The notes under the pieces: generated by a model | Seen by the model: only the letters and a program-made list of their open reading frames with translations | Told to the model about the DNA's origin: nothing | Database searches by the model: none | DNA from: Balneolaceae bacterium | GTDB lineage: Bacteria > Bacteroidota > Rhodothermia > Balneolales > Balneolaceae | Direction: 5' to 3' | Assembly: GCA_034521445.1 (NCBI GenBank) | Contig: JAXHMM010000003.1 | Span: 1-64,000, forward strand | DNA length: 64,000 nucleotides | In this document: positions 1 through 7,361 of the stretch, in pieces | How the letters are laid out: every line of letters starts with the position of its first letter | Numbering within the stretch: position 1 is the stretch's first letter | Program-made: the position numbers and the translations under genes

Positions 1-356
1 CTTATGGCTATTGGGAGGCTTTTATTTTATGTGACGTGGACAAAATTGCCCATTGTATTAAAAAATTTTAAGTTTAGGCAGATTAAGGCCGATAACAAGA
101 GTGAGCCGGAAGGGCAGGCCGGCTCACCTTTTTACATGTTCCCTTATAAACCAAGCCCCCCCGAGGCAGGACGGGAGGACTTGGGGTGTCGCGCAATAAG
201 AGCGGCTCCCCCGCAACTAGGGCAGGGATGTATCGCCTGGTAAGCGATAGAAGCAGCGAGAGAGCCGCAGGATATTCTTATATGCCCCGCTCGGGCGTAT
301 ATCTCATATTCCTATCTTTATATTTGACAGAGCCATCTAGCAGGATAACTGTCTAT
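1..356. other. Non-coding left edge
   Basis: I see no convincing gene here. The one clear element is a terminator hairpin at 101-133, listed separately. The rest is low-complexity flanking sequence downstream (minus strand) of the curli locus. A gene ending left of the window on the plus strand would use that terminator. Confidence 0.5.
101..133 (+). terminator. Rho-independent terminator
   Basis: A perfect 9-bp stem, GTGAGCCGG paired with CCGGCTCAC, encloses a 9-nt loop and is followed by CTTTTT on the plus strand. The minus strand has no T-run after the stem, so it most likely ends a plus-strand transcript that enters from outside the window. Confidence 0.75.
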
Positions 357-968
357 TCAGTTTGTCCAAATGTCATGAATTCGCACGGAATCGATGCTGC
401 CCCGGTCGATGTAGCGCATGAAGTTACGAAAGTTCTGTTCACGGGGACCCAGTTCGGTGCCCGACACCTCGTGGTAGTAATCGTTGACGTCGGTATAGAC
501 GCCGAAATAGATCTCGTACTCACCGATGCCGGAATTGGAACTCGTGTTCTGCACGCGGTACTCGACGTGCGCGAAGAGGCTGTCGTTGCTCTCGCTGCGC
601 TCCCACGAGATCACCTCGGCCTGCAGGTTGGAAGCACTGCCTCCGCCCAGGTATATCTCTGCCGATGCGGTGCGCCCCTCCCTCACCTGTATGCTTACCG
701 AGTGGGAACCCACCTCCGGCTTGGAAGCCGAAATGGTGTAGCTGCCCGTGGGCACCTCGTCGAGACGGAAAGTGCCGTCGTTGCCCGTGAGGATGGAGTT
801 GGTCGCCGGACTGGTCGTGACGTTGGCATTGGCTACGCCCTGATTGTTGTTCGAATTGATGACTTGGCCCTGGATGGAGCCGTACTGCACCGGATCGACG
901 GTTTCCTTGGTGCAGCCCACGGTCATGAGACCGACTGCTATAAGTAGAATTACCAGTTGGTTTTTCAT
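357..968 (-). CDS. Lipoprotein with carboxypeptidase-regulatory-like domain
   Basis: This 203-residue protein has a lipoprotein signal with lipobox VGC, so Cys19 should be lipidated. Residues about 30-108 form a carboxypeptidase-regulatory-like beta-sandwich, with the typical pattern of a GSIQGQV start, a DGTFRLDEVPTG turn and a SYTISASKP strand. The C-terminal half (110-203) is a second beta-rich region of unknown family. It lies 21 bp after the csgB-like gene, in the same direction, so it is probably the last gene of the curlin transcription unit. A role as an accessory or anchoring factor for curli is inferred from position only. Confidence 0.8.
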   Translation of the reverse strand: MKNQLVILLIAVGLMTVGCTKETVDPVQYGSIQGQVINSNNNQGVANANVTTSPATNSILTGNDGTFRLDEVPTGSYTISASKPEVGSHSVSIQVREGRTASAEIYLGGGSASNLQAEVISWERSESNDSLFAHVEYRVQNTSSNSGIGEYEIYFGVYTDVNDYYHEVSGTELGPREQNFRNFMRYIDRGSIDSVRIHDIWTN

Positions 969-989
969 AGGGGACCCTCTATGATCTGA

Positions 990-1589
990 TTAAAAGTTGA
1001 TTCGGTTGACGATTACGGGAATAGTGCCGGAGGTTTTGGAGATGGTCATGTAGGGAGATCCTCCCGCGCCATCTTCGTAAAGTGAAACAGAATTTCCGTG
1101 CTGTACGGCGTCAAATCGGTTGTTGATGCCGGTGATCTGGAACAGCACGCTGCTGTTTGAGGGCTGCTCGAAATCGAGTTTGTTCGTGGCACCGCCCAGC
1201 GTGGCCTTTAACCAGGAATTGCTGTGCTGGATGATGCGTGCCTCATTTTGAAGGCCGTAGAGCCTGATGATGCCTGTACTGCGGTTGCCTTTCTGGGTCA
1301 GAATGGCCTTGTTGCCGTAGCCGAACTGCTCTATATGGCCGGTGTTGAAGTTGCCGGTCTGGGTCAGGATGGCCTCGTTGAAGGCCGAAAGGGGAATGGG
1401 AATCCCGTTTCCGGCCAGGCCGGCTCCACCGCTGATGTATTGGCCGGTGAACTCGGTGACTGCCTCGTTATGGGTGATCCCGGGGTTATCGGTCTGCTCG
1501 ATGAAGGCCTCCCCGTCCTGGGCATGTACCCCGATCGAGCCAGCGAGCAGCATGGCAAGTATGAATGTAAAGTGGGTTGCGTATTTCAT
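990..1589 (-). CDS. csgB: Curlin-repeat protein, CsgB-like minor subunit
   Basis: This 199-residue secreted protein begins at the Met preceded by a strong GGAGG ribosome site, not at the Met 24 codons upstream. A Sec signal ends near HAQDGEAF. The mature part carries curlin-type strand-loop units with the pattern N-x-A-x-(I/L)-x-Q-x-G-N, for example NKAILTQKGNRSTG and NEARIIQHSN. Repeats are fewer and less regular than in the upstream curlin, and the C-terminus (about 150-199) diverges. That fits a nucleator (CsgB role) better than the main fibre subunit. The CsgA/CsgB assignment within the pair is inferred. Confidence 0.8.
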   Translation of the reverse strand: MKYATHFTFILAMLLAGSIGVHAQDGEAFIEQTDNPGITHNEAVTEFTGQYISGGAGLAGNGIPIPLSAFNEAILTQTGNFNTGHIEQFGYGNKAILTQKGNRSTGIIRLYGLQNEARIIQHSNSWLKATLGGATNKLDFEQPSNSSVLFQITGINNRFDAVQHGNSVSLYEDGAGGSPYMTISKTSGTIPVIVNRINF

Positions 1590-1687
1590 GGCAAACCTCC
1601 GTGGGTTGCGCTGCGGTTGTATGTGGAATGAAGAGGAGACACCCCGGTCAAGGGGTGTCACCCTGCTCGGTGAATTATTAGAAGCGT

Positions 1688-2485
1688 TTAGCTTCCACCC
1701 ATGGCGGCCGGATTGGTACCCTGGATGATGGAACCGGTGTTACCGAGGCCGCTCTGGACCAGGTTGGCATCGTCATGCATGCCAAACTGGGAGATGGCGC
1801 CGGTATTGAAACTTCCGGTCTGGATGGCATAGGCATCGTTGTCGTGTCCTTGCTGTTGGATGCCGTACCAACCAAGTCCATCGCGGTCGATGGCGGAGCC
1901 TGCAATGGTGTTTCCGTCACCGGCCTGGCGTACGCGGGCGTAGTTGTTGTCACCCCGGTTCTGTTGGACGGTGGCGGTGTTGCCGACCACGTTGTAGCCG
2001 TTGCCACTACCGCCCTGGTCAATGTCGGCACGGTTGATGCCGCTATGCGCCTGTTTCAGGGTCGCCGAGTTGTTGGTGCCCTGCTGGTAGATGTCGCCGC
2101 GCTGGCCGCCATTGTAGGCGTCGATGCTGGCCGAGTTGGCGACACCGCGCTGGGTGATTTCATGGTCGTTCCAGACGCCGTGAGAGCGCTGTTTGATGGA
2201 AGCTTCGTTGCCGCTTCCGCTCAGTTGGTAGATGTGGGCTTCGCCGAAGTCGCCAAAGTTACCACCCTGGAAGTCACCCTGGAAGATGGTTGCCGAACCG
2301 TTGTCGGCCGACTGCTCGATGTAGGCCATCGAGTAGGTGCCGGTTTCGGTCTGGACGATGTCGCCCGTGTTACCTGATCCGGATTGGTTCATGTCGGCAT
2401 CCTGTGCTTGAACGCCTGTGAAGGCGAGGAAGAGTGCAAAAACTGCACTCAAAAGCATTGTGAAGGTTTTCTTGAGTGATCTCAT
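1688..2485 (-). CDS. csgA: Curlin major subunit, CsgA-like
   Basis: This 265-residue secreted protein has a Sec signal ending VQA-QD, with AAGGTG about 10 nt before the start. The mature chain is almost entirely curlin repeats of about 22-26 residues rich in Gln, Asn, Gly and Ser, such as NEASIKQRSHG, NSATLKQAHSG and NTATVQQNRG. About eight to nine units are visible. Such repeats stack into the cross-beta amyloid core of curli, where CsgB nucleates them outside the cell. E. coli CsgA has five repeats, so this subunit is longer. The gene follows a 510-bp spacer full of hairpins, which suggests it has its own promoter or leader control. Confidence 0.9.
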   Translation of the reverse strand: MRSLKKTFTMLLSAVFALFLAFTGVQAQDADMNQSGSGNTGDIVQTETGTYSMAYIEQSADNGSATIFQGDFQGGNFGDFGEAHIYQLSGSGNEASIKQRSHGVWNDHEITQRGVANSASIDAYNGGQRGDIYQQGTNNSATLKQAHSGINRADIDQGGSGNGYNVVGNTATVQQNRGDNNYARVRQAGDGNTIAGSAIDRDGLGWYGIQQQGHDNDAYAIQTGSFNTGAISQFGMHDDANLVQSGLGNTGSIIQGTNPAAMGGS

Positions 2486-2517
2486 AATGTATGCACCTTT
2501 TGGTTATTTAGGGTTAA

Positions 2518-2570
2518 GGTGAATGGGACCCCATTCACCGAGGTTCATTCCATTGATGATCAATGGAATG
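2518..2570. promoter_or_regulatory. Two strong hairpins upstream of csgA
   Basis: Hairpin one is GGTGAATGG-gacc-CCATTCACC (2518-2539), with a 9-bp perfect stem. Hairpin two is CATTCCATTGAT-g-ATCAATGGAATG (2546-2570), with 12-bp perfect arms around one base. Both lie 33-85 bp before the csgA start on the minus strand. They could be RNA leader structures or, for the second, a protein-binding palindrome. Neither has the T-run of a terminator. Confidence 0.6.
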
Positions 2571-2614
2571 GGGTGGAGTAAGGTGCGTGATGAGATCACC
2601 CTTGCGAGTGTCCC

Positions 2615-2667
2615 GGGCAGCGCTGAAGGGTCCACAACCTCGCGTAAGCAAGGTTCCTTGGCGTTGC
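2615..2667. repeat. Structured intergenic repeat, copy 1
   Basis: About 53 bp, nearly identical to 2871-2923. It folds as GGGCAGCGC...AAGG paired with CCTT...GCGTTGC, a 6-nt bulge GTCCAC, and an inner stem AACCTCGC with GCAAGGTT capped by the GNRA loop GTAA (one C-A mismatch). Copy 1 is also enclosed by an outer 16-bp stem, TGGAGTAAGGTGCGTG (2574-2589) with CACGCCCCTTACTCCA (2670-2685). Confidence 0.75.
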
Positions 2668-2870
2668 TCCACGCCCCTTACTCCATTTTCCTGGTTCAGA
2701 ATTTCTCAGGTCAACGGAGTGCGTGTGCGGTGACGTTATATGTCATGGGTCAGTCATAGAATTTTTTTGAATAGGGAAAAGATAAGGCTGCCTCCTTTAC
2801 GGCCACCCTCTGGGAGGGCACTGCCGGGATGATGAAGATGAGCGTAATAATGGTTATATTTCGCTCATCG

Positions 2871-2923
2871 GGGCAGCGCTGAAGGGTCCACAACCTTACG
2901 CAAGTAAGGTTCCTTGGCGTTGC
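2871..2923. repeat. Structured intergenic repeat, copy 2
   Basis: Second copy of the 53-bp element. The inner stem is AACCTTAC with GTAAGGTT, 8 perfect bp, capped by GCAA, also a GNRA loop. Compared with copy 1, one base pair has changed on both sides (A-T here, G-C there), which is consistent with selection on the fold. It lies about 70 bp downstream of the csgG stop codon. Confidence 0.75.
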
Positions 2924-2995
2924 CCCTCTTTATTTCTGTTTCCTTTCCTTTCCATCGGTTTATTGGTTTGTTATTCCTTTCGATTTCAGTTCCTG

Positions 2996-4360
2996 TTAAA
3001 AGATGTCGGGATTGATGCTGATGCCGGCTGTGATATTCCATTGCTGATCGTTAATCGTTCCTAGGGTAACTCCGTCCACCCCGTCCTGCATCAGGTAGCG
3101 GTAGTTGAAGCCAAGCTGAACCCCGACGCTGCGGGAGATCCGATAGTCGATGCCTGCCGTCGCACTGACCGCCGGATAGAACTGACGGTCGGCAAAGTCG
3201 GGCGTGTCATCGTAGGCCAGCACACCGCCTCCCACGCCCAGGTAGGGCGAAAATTTCCGGGTGGGCAGCAGATAGGTGTTCAACATCAAGTCAGCGCTGG
3301 AAAAAGGTTCCGAAAATGCGTTTCGGGCTCCGATGCTGGAACGCTGCAGGTTCAGCCCCAGCGAGTAGCGGGAGCTCAGAAACTGTTCGGCCTGCAGCCC
3401 GCCACCTATGCGTGTATAGGGTGAAGGATAGCTGCCTATATGGCTGCCGGTGGTAAACTGCGCCGTCAGATCGAAACCGCTTCTCAACTCGTGGTCTTCC
3501 ATGAGTCCGAAGTAGTCTGCTTCGGCTTGCCGCTCCCTCTCTTTTTGATTGTGGTATTTCTGCTTGTAATCGTTGTAGGCGGTCGTGTCGCTTGGGCTCC
3601 AAAGGCCGTCTTCCACTCCTTCTACCACCAGGGTCTTCACGGCCTCGTCGATGGCTTCGGTCACCGCCATCACGGGCGGTTCGTTGTAGGTAAATCCGGC
3701 CTCGGCTTCCAGCAGCCTCTGGGTATCCACGAAGCGGAAGGCACCGCTTTTAAGCTCTTGTGAGATTATGGACTTGGTGGTGTGGACCGTTTTCATGACG
3801 CGGCCGGTCTGAGTGGAAACTGCGCGCAGGTAGATGGTCACCTGGTCCTTGCGGTACTGCCCCGATCCCCCCGTGCCCAGGTATCGCAGGCCGCCCCCGG
3901 CCGTAATTACGTTGGTGTCGTAGCCGATGATGCCGCCTTCCAGAATCACGCCGGCGTAGAGCAGGGGCGGAAGATTGCTCGGCTGCCCGTTCTGCTGGCG
4001 GGTCTGCTGGATGATCTGTCGTTCGTTCAGCAGATTGGAAACCCCTTCCCGTTCAATGGGCGTAAACCAGCCGGAATCCTCCATCGATTCGATCAGGATG
4101 GAGGTGGCCCCCTGGGTGACAGCGGTAGACCAGCTGGCACCCTGGGCTTTGGCCTTGTACTGGCCGGTCTGGTCGCGGAAGCGATACACGGCGGCCACTA
4201 CCTTGCTTTGAGGATCGGGCATCTGTTCTAGACTCTCTTGCACTTTGCTTTCCATACCCGGCCGAACCCGCTCAGTCTGCATGGGATGCAGGGCCGCGGT
4301 GCAGCCTGCGGCGGCAAGGAGGCAACTGATGAGCGATATGTGGACAATATGTTTCATCAA
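2996..4360 (-). CDS. csgG: Curli secretion channel CsgG with C-terminal beta-barrel domain
   Basis: This 454-residue lipoprotein has lipobox LLAAAGC, with Cys20 lipidated. Residues about 25-255 match CsgG, the nonameric outer-membrane channel that exports curlin subunits: they include an AVYRFRDQTGQY strand, the SWSTAVTQGAT helix and the SGWFTPIEREGVSNLLNER region. E. coli CsgG is about 277 residues. Here a charged linker (260-292) leads into about 160 extra residues that look like a small outer-membrane beta-barrel (alternating strands such as YTRIGGGLQAEQF and SVGVQLGFNYRYL). The gene is 16 bp after csgF and should be co-transcribed with csgE and csgF. Confidence 0.93.
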   Translation of the reverse strand: MMKHIVHISLISCLLAAAGCTAALHPMQTERVRPGMESKVQESLEQMPDPQSKVVAAVYRFRDQTGQYKAKAQGASWSTAVTQGATSILIESMEDSGWFTPIEREGVSNLLNERQIIQQTRQQNGQPSNLPPLLYAGVILEGGIIGYDTNVITAGGGLRYLGTGGSGQYRKDQVTIYLRAVSTQTGRVMKTVHTTKSIISQELKSGAFRFVDTQRLLEAEAGFTYNEPPVMAVTEAIDEAVKTLVVEGVEDGLWSPSDTTAYNDYKQKYHNQKERERQAEADYFGLMEDHELRSGFDLTAQFTTGSHIGSYPSPYTRIGGGLQAEQFLSSRYSLGLNLQRSSIGARNAFSEPFSSADLMLNTYLLPTRKFSPYLGVGGGVLAYDDTPDFADRQFYPAVSATAGIDYRISRSVGVQLGFNYRYLMQDGVDGVTLGTINDQQWNITAGISINPDIF

Positions 4361-4376
4361 AATCTACTTATGAGTT

Positions 4377-4805
4377 CTAAAAGTTATTGGGGATAGTTAT
4401 GGTGGTCTGTTCGCCGCTACCCGTATTGAATAGGGTGATGGTTATGCCCTGCGGACCCGGGGAAACCTCGATGTTGAATTCACCGAACTCGAAGGAGTTC
4501 TGCTGATTCAGGTTGAGATTGCCGAAGCGGTCCTCCACGATCTGCCTCGTCAGCTGGGAGAGGATCTGCCGTTGCAGGGACTGGCCGAAATTCTGCAGGG
4601 GGTCCTGCTGTCCGAAGCCGCCATCCGCAGTATACTTGTTTTGGGAGTTTGCAGAGTTCATCAGCCAGGAGTAGTTGTAGGGACTTCCCCCGAAGGCCGG
4701 GTTCATCGGTGTATAGACCAGGTCCTGGCCTGTGGCCTGCCGTGGAGAACTCATGAGCAGGAGTCCTGCGGCGACCATCAAACTGAGCAGTGTCGTAGGT
4801 TTCAT
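4377..4805 (-). CDS. csgF: Curli assembly factor CsgF
   Basis: This 142-residue secreted protein has a signal cleaved near ATG-QDLVYTP. The mature N-terminus reads LVYTPMNPAFGGSPYNY, the conserved NPxFGG stretch that in E. coli CsgF plugs into the CsgG pore and forms a second constriction. An NSANSQN stretch follows, as in the family, and the C-terminal domain begins around LQRQILSQLTRQI. Its length matches E. coli CsgF (138). It links CsgB to the secretion pore at the cell surface. It sits between csgE and csgG with 15-16 bp gaps, so this is a tight operon. Confidence 0.95.
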   Translation of the reverse strand: MKPTTLLSLMVAAGLLLMSSPRQATGQDLVYTPMNPAFGGSPYNYSWLMNSANSQNKYTADGGFGQQDPLQNFGQSLQRQILSQLTRQIVEDRFGNLNLNQQNSFEFGEFNIEVSPGPQGITITLFNTGSGEQTTITIPNNF

Positions 4806-4820
4806 AATTACAGTACTTGG

Positions 4821-5552
4821 TTAAGGTTGATATCCGGTTATCTGGTTCTGGTTGGCCTTAATGGCCTGCAGCGCCCTCCGGCAGATCTGCACGGCCTGCT
4901 CGGCCTGCCGCTTGGCCTGGTAGTAGCGCGGCTGAAGGCGTTGCCGGTACACCAGACGGTCGTCAATTTCGATCGTCACAATGGATCCCAGGCTGGGTAT
5001 GGGCTGCTCGCCAACGGTGATCATGAAATTGCCCACACCAGAGGGATCCTCCCAGTTCTGGTAAAAAATGGAGTAGAAATTGCTGCCTATTCGCGTGATG
5101 GTCTCGTCTAGGATCATGCCCCCCAGATTGAGGCCATTCGGATCAGTCTGGTTGCGGAGTCCGGATGTGTCGGCACGTACGGTGTCGGAAGCTGCAGCGG
5201 CGCTGTCAGGCTTGCTTTCCATCAGTGTACCGAAGGCTTTTCTCAGCTTGTTGAGCATGGCCCGGTCGGTGCTGTCGGCAATACCGCGCTCCCTGGTGCC
5301 ATACAGCCTGCCTTGCGAGGTTGCGGTCATGCGCTGTTGGGATGACGCCACGTTATAGCCGAGGGAGTCACCCGGTGTGATAAGCTGGTTGAAGTAACCG
5401 TGGGAGAGGAAATAGGAGGGAAGGGTGTCGTTGGTGACAGTCGCATGTAAGGTGGTATCGGCTGGCGCGTTGTTATGCTGCGCTTGGACCGATCCGCCGG
5501 ACAGGAGAAACAAAGCAAGTACACAGGAGAACCCTAAATCCCAGAAATACAT
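4821..5552 (-). CDS. csgE: Curli specificity factor CsgE with N-terminal extension
   Basis: This 243-residue secreted protein has a signal ending VQA-QHNN. Residues about 142-235 are the CsgE domain, with LDETITRIGSNFYSIFYQNW aligning to the E. coli region around the conserved TVSSIGHDFY, followed by NFMITVGEQP and VTIEIDDRLVYRQ. CsgE caps CsgG on the periplasmic side and gives curlin specificity. The E. coli protein is only 129 residues, so here about 115 residues rich in Ser, Thr and Asp (26-140) precede the domain. It is the first gene of csgEFG. The roughly 500 bp upstream should hold the promoter. Confidence 0.92.
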   Translation of the reverse strand: MYFWDLGFSCVLALFLLSGGSVQAQHNNAPADTTLHATVTNDTLPSYFLSHGYFNQLITPGDSLGYNVASSQQRMTATSQGRLYGTRERGIADSTDRAMLNKLRKAFGTLMESKPDSAAAASDTVRADTSGLRNQTDPNGLNLGGMILDETITRIGSNFYSIFYQNWEDPSGVGNFMITVGEQPIPSLGSIVTIEIDDRLVYRQRLQPRYYQAKRQAEQAVQICRRALQAIKANQNQITGYQP

Positions 5553-6039
5553 CCTTACCTTTGATAAATAGTTCGCATTCTAGTTAGTCACTAGTCCGCT
5601 ATCTCTCGGCATACGGTTGTTTATTGCAGCCGCGCCGTTTTACACCTTCCGGCAGGATGTGGCCGGAAAATGTCCCCGGGCGAAAACCCGGAATGCGAAT
5701 GTGTCCATATATTTTTGAAAACACATCCGCCAGGGACTATGGATCCCTACCCTGATTGCTAACTTGTCTCTAGATCGAAGGACTACTTACCAGGTAGTCA
5801 TAGAGGCCTCTTTTCAAGTCAATTCCATTATAATAAATCGGGGTCAGCCCTTCAAAATGTTAGTGCAAATTAAAGAAGTTCTAATAAATCTAGGATAATA
5901 TATAGGTATAAAGCCCTAGGGTATTTATTTTGTAATTATGCCAGTTTACAGGTATTGCTGTGCCATTATAGCGGCCGCTGACCGACTGTGGCGTTTTTGG
6001 ACCGCGGCCTTCCGGGTGCCAACAGCTGGGGAGCCGGTC
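5553..6039. other. Intergenic region upstream of csgE
   Basis: No gene seen in about 490 bp. It probably contains the csgEFG promoter (minus strand) in the AT-rich stretch 5860-5935. Small hairpins are visible, such as CCGGG-cgaaaa-CCCGG near 5685 and ACTAC-ttacca-GGTAGT near 5782. I cannot assign a regulator site. Confidence 0.4.
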
Positions 6040-6276
6040 CTAGGATTTGCTGGAGCATCCCGTGAACCTTCTTCACGGTAGCTTTTTGGCCACCAGTTTG
6101 TTGTCACCATTCTCGGTCAGGAAGAAATATTTTTACTTGCAGCCGCTGTCCCTGACCTTACAGTTCGAGCGGATTAGCTCATCGGAAATCATGCGGTACC
6201 TGTAGCTCTCCCCGTGGGAGAGGATGGGGAGCACCATGGGCTTGGCGGAAGCGGCCTTGAGTTCCCGGTTGACCAT
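6040..6276 (-). pseudogene. Decayed PadR-family regulator
   Basis: Reading the minus strand, 6276-6200 encodes the typical PadR start: MVNRELKAASAKPMVL, then SHGESYRYRMI. The frame then loses the conserved wing region, hits a stop, and continues in the same frame with KYFFLTENGDNKLVAKK, which resembles the PadR segment that precedes the C-terminal dimer helix. More stops follow. So the N-terminal helix-turn-helix and a piece of the wing remain, the middle is missing and the product cannot be functional. PadR proteins usually sense stress and repress nearby membrane proteins. Confidence 0.6.
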
Positions 6277-6392
6277 GCCAGGGTGGCCTTCGGTTGATAC
6301 CTGAATGTTTTCGGTAAGTTTTAAATATATACGGAACAATTTGTCGCGTTGACGGTCTCAATGCCTGTAATCCCAACCAAGAACCAAACGTT

Positions 6393-6599
6393 ATGAGAGC
6401 TTTCTTCGGATATCTGCTTTCGCTTGGAGGACTGGCATGCCTGGTCTATACCGGAATCAACTACATCAACAACTCCGAAAGCTTCGGATTCCTGGGCGCC
6501 GACGTGGTGATCAGTTCGGGCGACCCCGTGCCCGTTATCGCTTCGGCGGTGGTCATGATCGTGGGCTTCTTCCTGTTGAAAGCTTCTTCGGACGCTTAA
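6393..6599 (+). CDS. Small two-helix membrane protein (DUF3185-like)
   Basis: This 68-residue protein has two hydrophobic helices (about 3-25 and 45-65) and a short polar loop. Size and layout resemble DUF3185-type proteins, but I cannot fix the family from the sequence. It precedes another tiny membrane protein by 26 bp in the same direction, so they are probably co-expressed. Function unknown; such pairs are often stress-induced envelope proteins. Confidence 0.7.
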   Translation: MRAFFGYLLSLGGLACLVYTGINYINNSESFGFLGADVVISSGDPVPVIASAVVMIVGFFLLKASSDA

Positions 6600-6625
6600 G
6601 TATTTAACCCTTTAAGCCGAAAATC

Positions 6626-6790
6626 ATGCTACGCTGGAGCATTACATTCCTCGTTATTGCTATTATCGCCGCCGTCCTGGGCTTCGGTGGAATTGCCGGG
6701 TCCGCCGCGGGAATCGCGGAGATCCTGTTTTACATTTTCCTGGTTCTTTTTGTACTCTCCCTGCTGCTTGGACGCAGAAGCGGCATATGA
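6626..6790 (+). CDS. DUF1328 small membrane protein (YtjA-like)
   Basis: This 54-residue protein begins [20 protein letters not shown], the signature of DUF1328. It has an N-terminal helix ending in [14 protein letters not shown] and a second helix [14 protein letters not shown], ending with a basic tail. Members are tiny inner-membrane proteins induced under envelope or osmotic stress in several bacteria; the molecular role is not known. It is 26 bp after the previous small membrane protein. Confidence 0.85.
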   Translation: MLRWSITFLVIAIIAAVLGFGGIAGSAAGIAEILFYIFLVLFVLSLLLGRRSGI

Positions 6791-6803
6791 AAGTCAATTT
6801 ACC

Positions 6804-7304
6804 ATGTACGTAGTTGACCGAGACCGACAGATCATGCTAATTCGGGAGATGACCCAGCTCCGCAAGGACCCCAAGAGCTGGGAAGTCTACTACCACCACC
6901 CGTCCACCAACAACATGTGGAAGAGTTATTTTCCGCGTGCCAGGGGAGAGGAGCGCGGGCCCAAGGTGATGCGCGTGGAGCCTGCCCCGGAACCCCTCGA
7001 CGTGCTGGTCCATCGCTGCCTCGACAGCGATTCGGTGGACGACGCAATCGGACTTGGGCTGGAGCTTTCCGTCAACCCCTCCCGCTGGGCTTCCGTCATG
7101 GAGGTCCTGGAGCAGCACTGGAGCAAATGGGCGCGCGGCCAGCTTGTCACCTTTCTTCGCTGCCTTGGCGTAGAGCAGCATGTCTCCTTGTTCGATGAGA
7201 TCGATTACGACCCCTCCTCCGACGGCCTCACCGACGAGCATTTCGAGGAGCTGCGCCGTCGCGCGCGCAACCTGCGCTGGAAACGTTTTCTATATCCTAT
7301 CTAA
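6804..7304 (+). CDS. Conserved hypothetical protein
   Basis: A 166-residue cytosolic protein, taking the Met of MYVVDRDRQIML as start because the reading frame upstream overlaps DUF1328. It is rich in Arg, Glu and Trp, with the segments KDPKSWEVYYHHPSTNNMW and FEELRRRARNLRWKRF. No signal or membrane segment and no recognised domain. It follows the DUF1328 gene by 13 bp, so translation may be coupled. The start is uncertain: a Met ten codons further in is possible. Confidence 0.6.
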   Translation: MYVVDRDRQIMLIREMTQLRKDPKSWEVYYHHPSTNNMWKSYFPRARGEERGPKVMRVEPAPEPLDVLVHRCLDSDSVDDAIGLGLELSVNPSRWASVMEVLEQHWSKWARGQLVTFLRCLGVEQHVSLFDEIDYDPSSDGLTDEHFEELRRRARNLRWKRFLYPI

Positions 7305-7361
7305 TGCGACTTGCCAGCTCTTCCTGGCCGCAGCCGCTCCTGCGGTTTCCCCGGTATTTCC

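Larger units (their letters stand above)
2486..2995. other. Hairpin-rich spacer between csgG and csgA
   Basis: This 510-bp region has no credible gene. It holds two strong hairpins close to csgA (2518-2570) and two copies of a structured repeat (2615-2667, 2871-2923), listed separately. A further 8-bp hairpin, GATGAGCG with CGCTCATC, lies at 2837-2869. It must contain the end of the csgEFG transcript and probably the csgA promoter and leader. Confidence 0.7.

Noticed and set aside
1688-2485. Regular repeats in the curlin gene as a CRISPR array
   Set aside because: The repeats are imperfect, continuous and in frame; they encode curlin units and there are no spacers or cas genes.
2615-2923. 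Duplicated hairpin repeats as integron attC sites
   Set aside because: The repeats end in GTTGC-type sequence but do not fit the RYYYAAC/GTTRRRY core, and no integrase or cassette genes are present.
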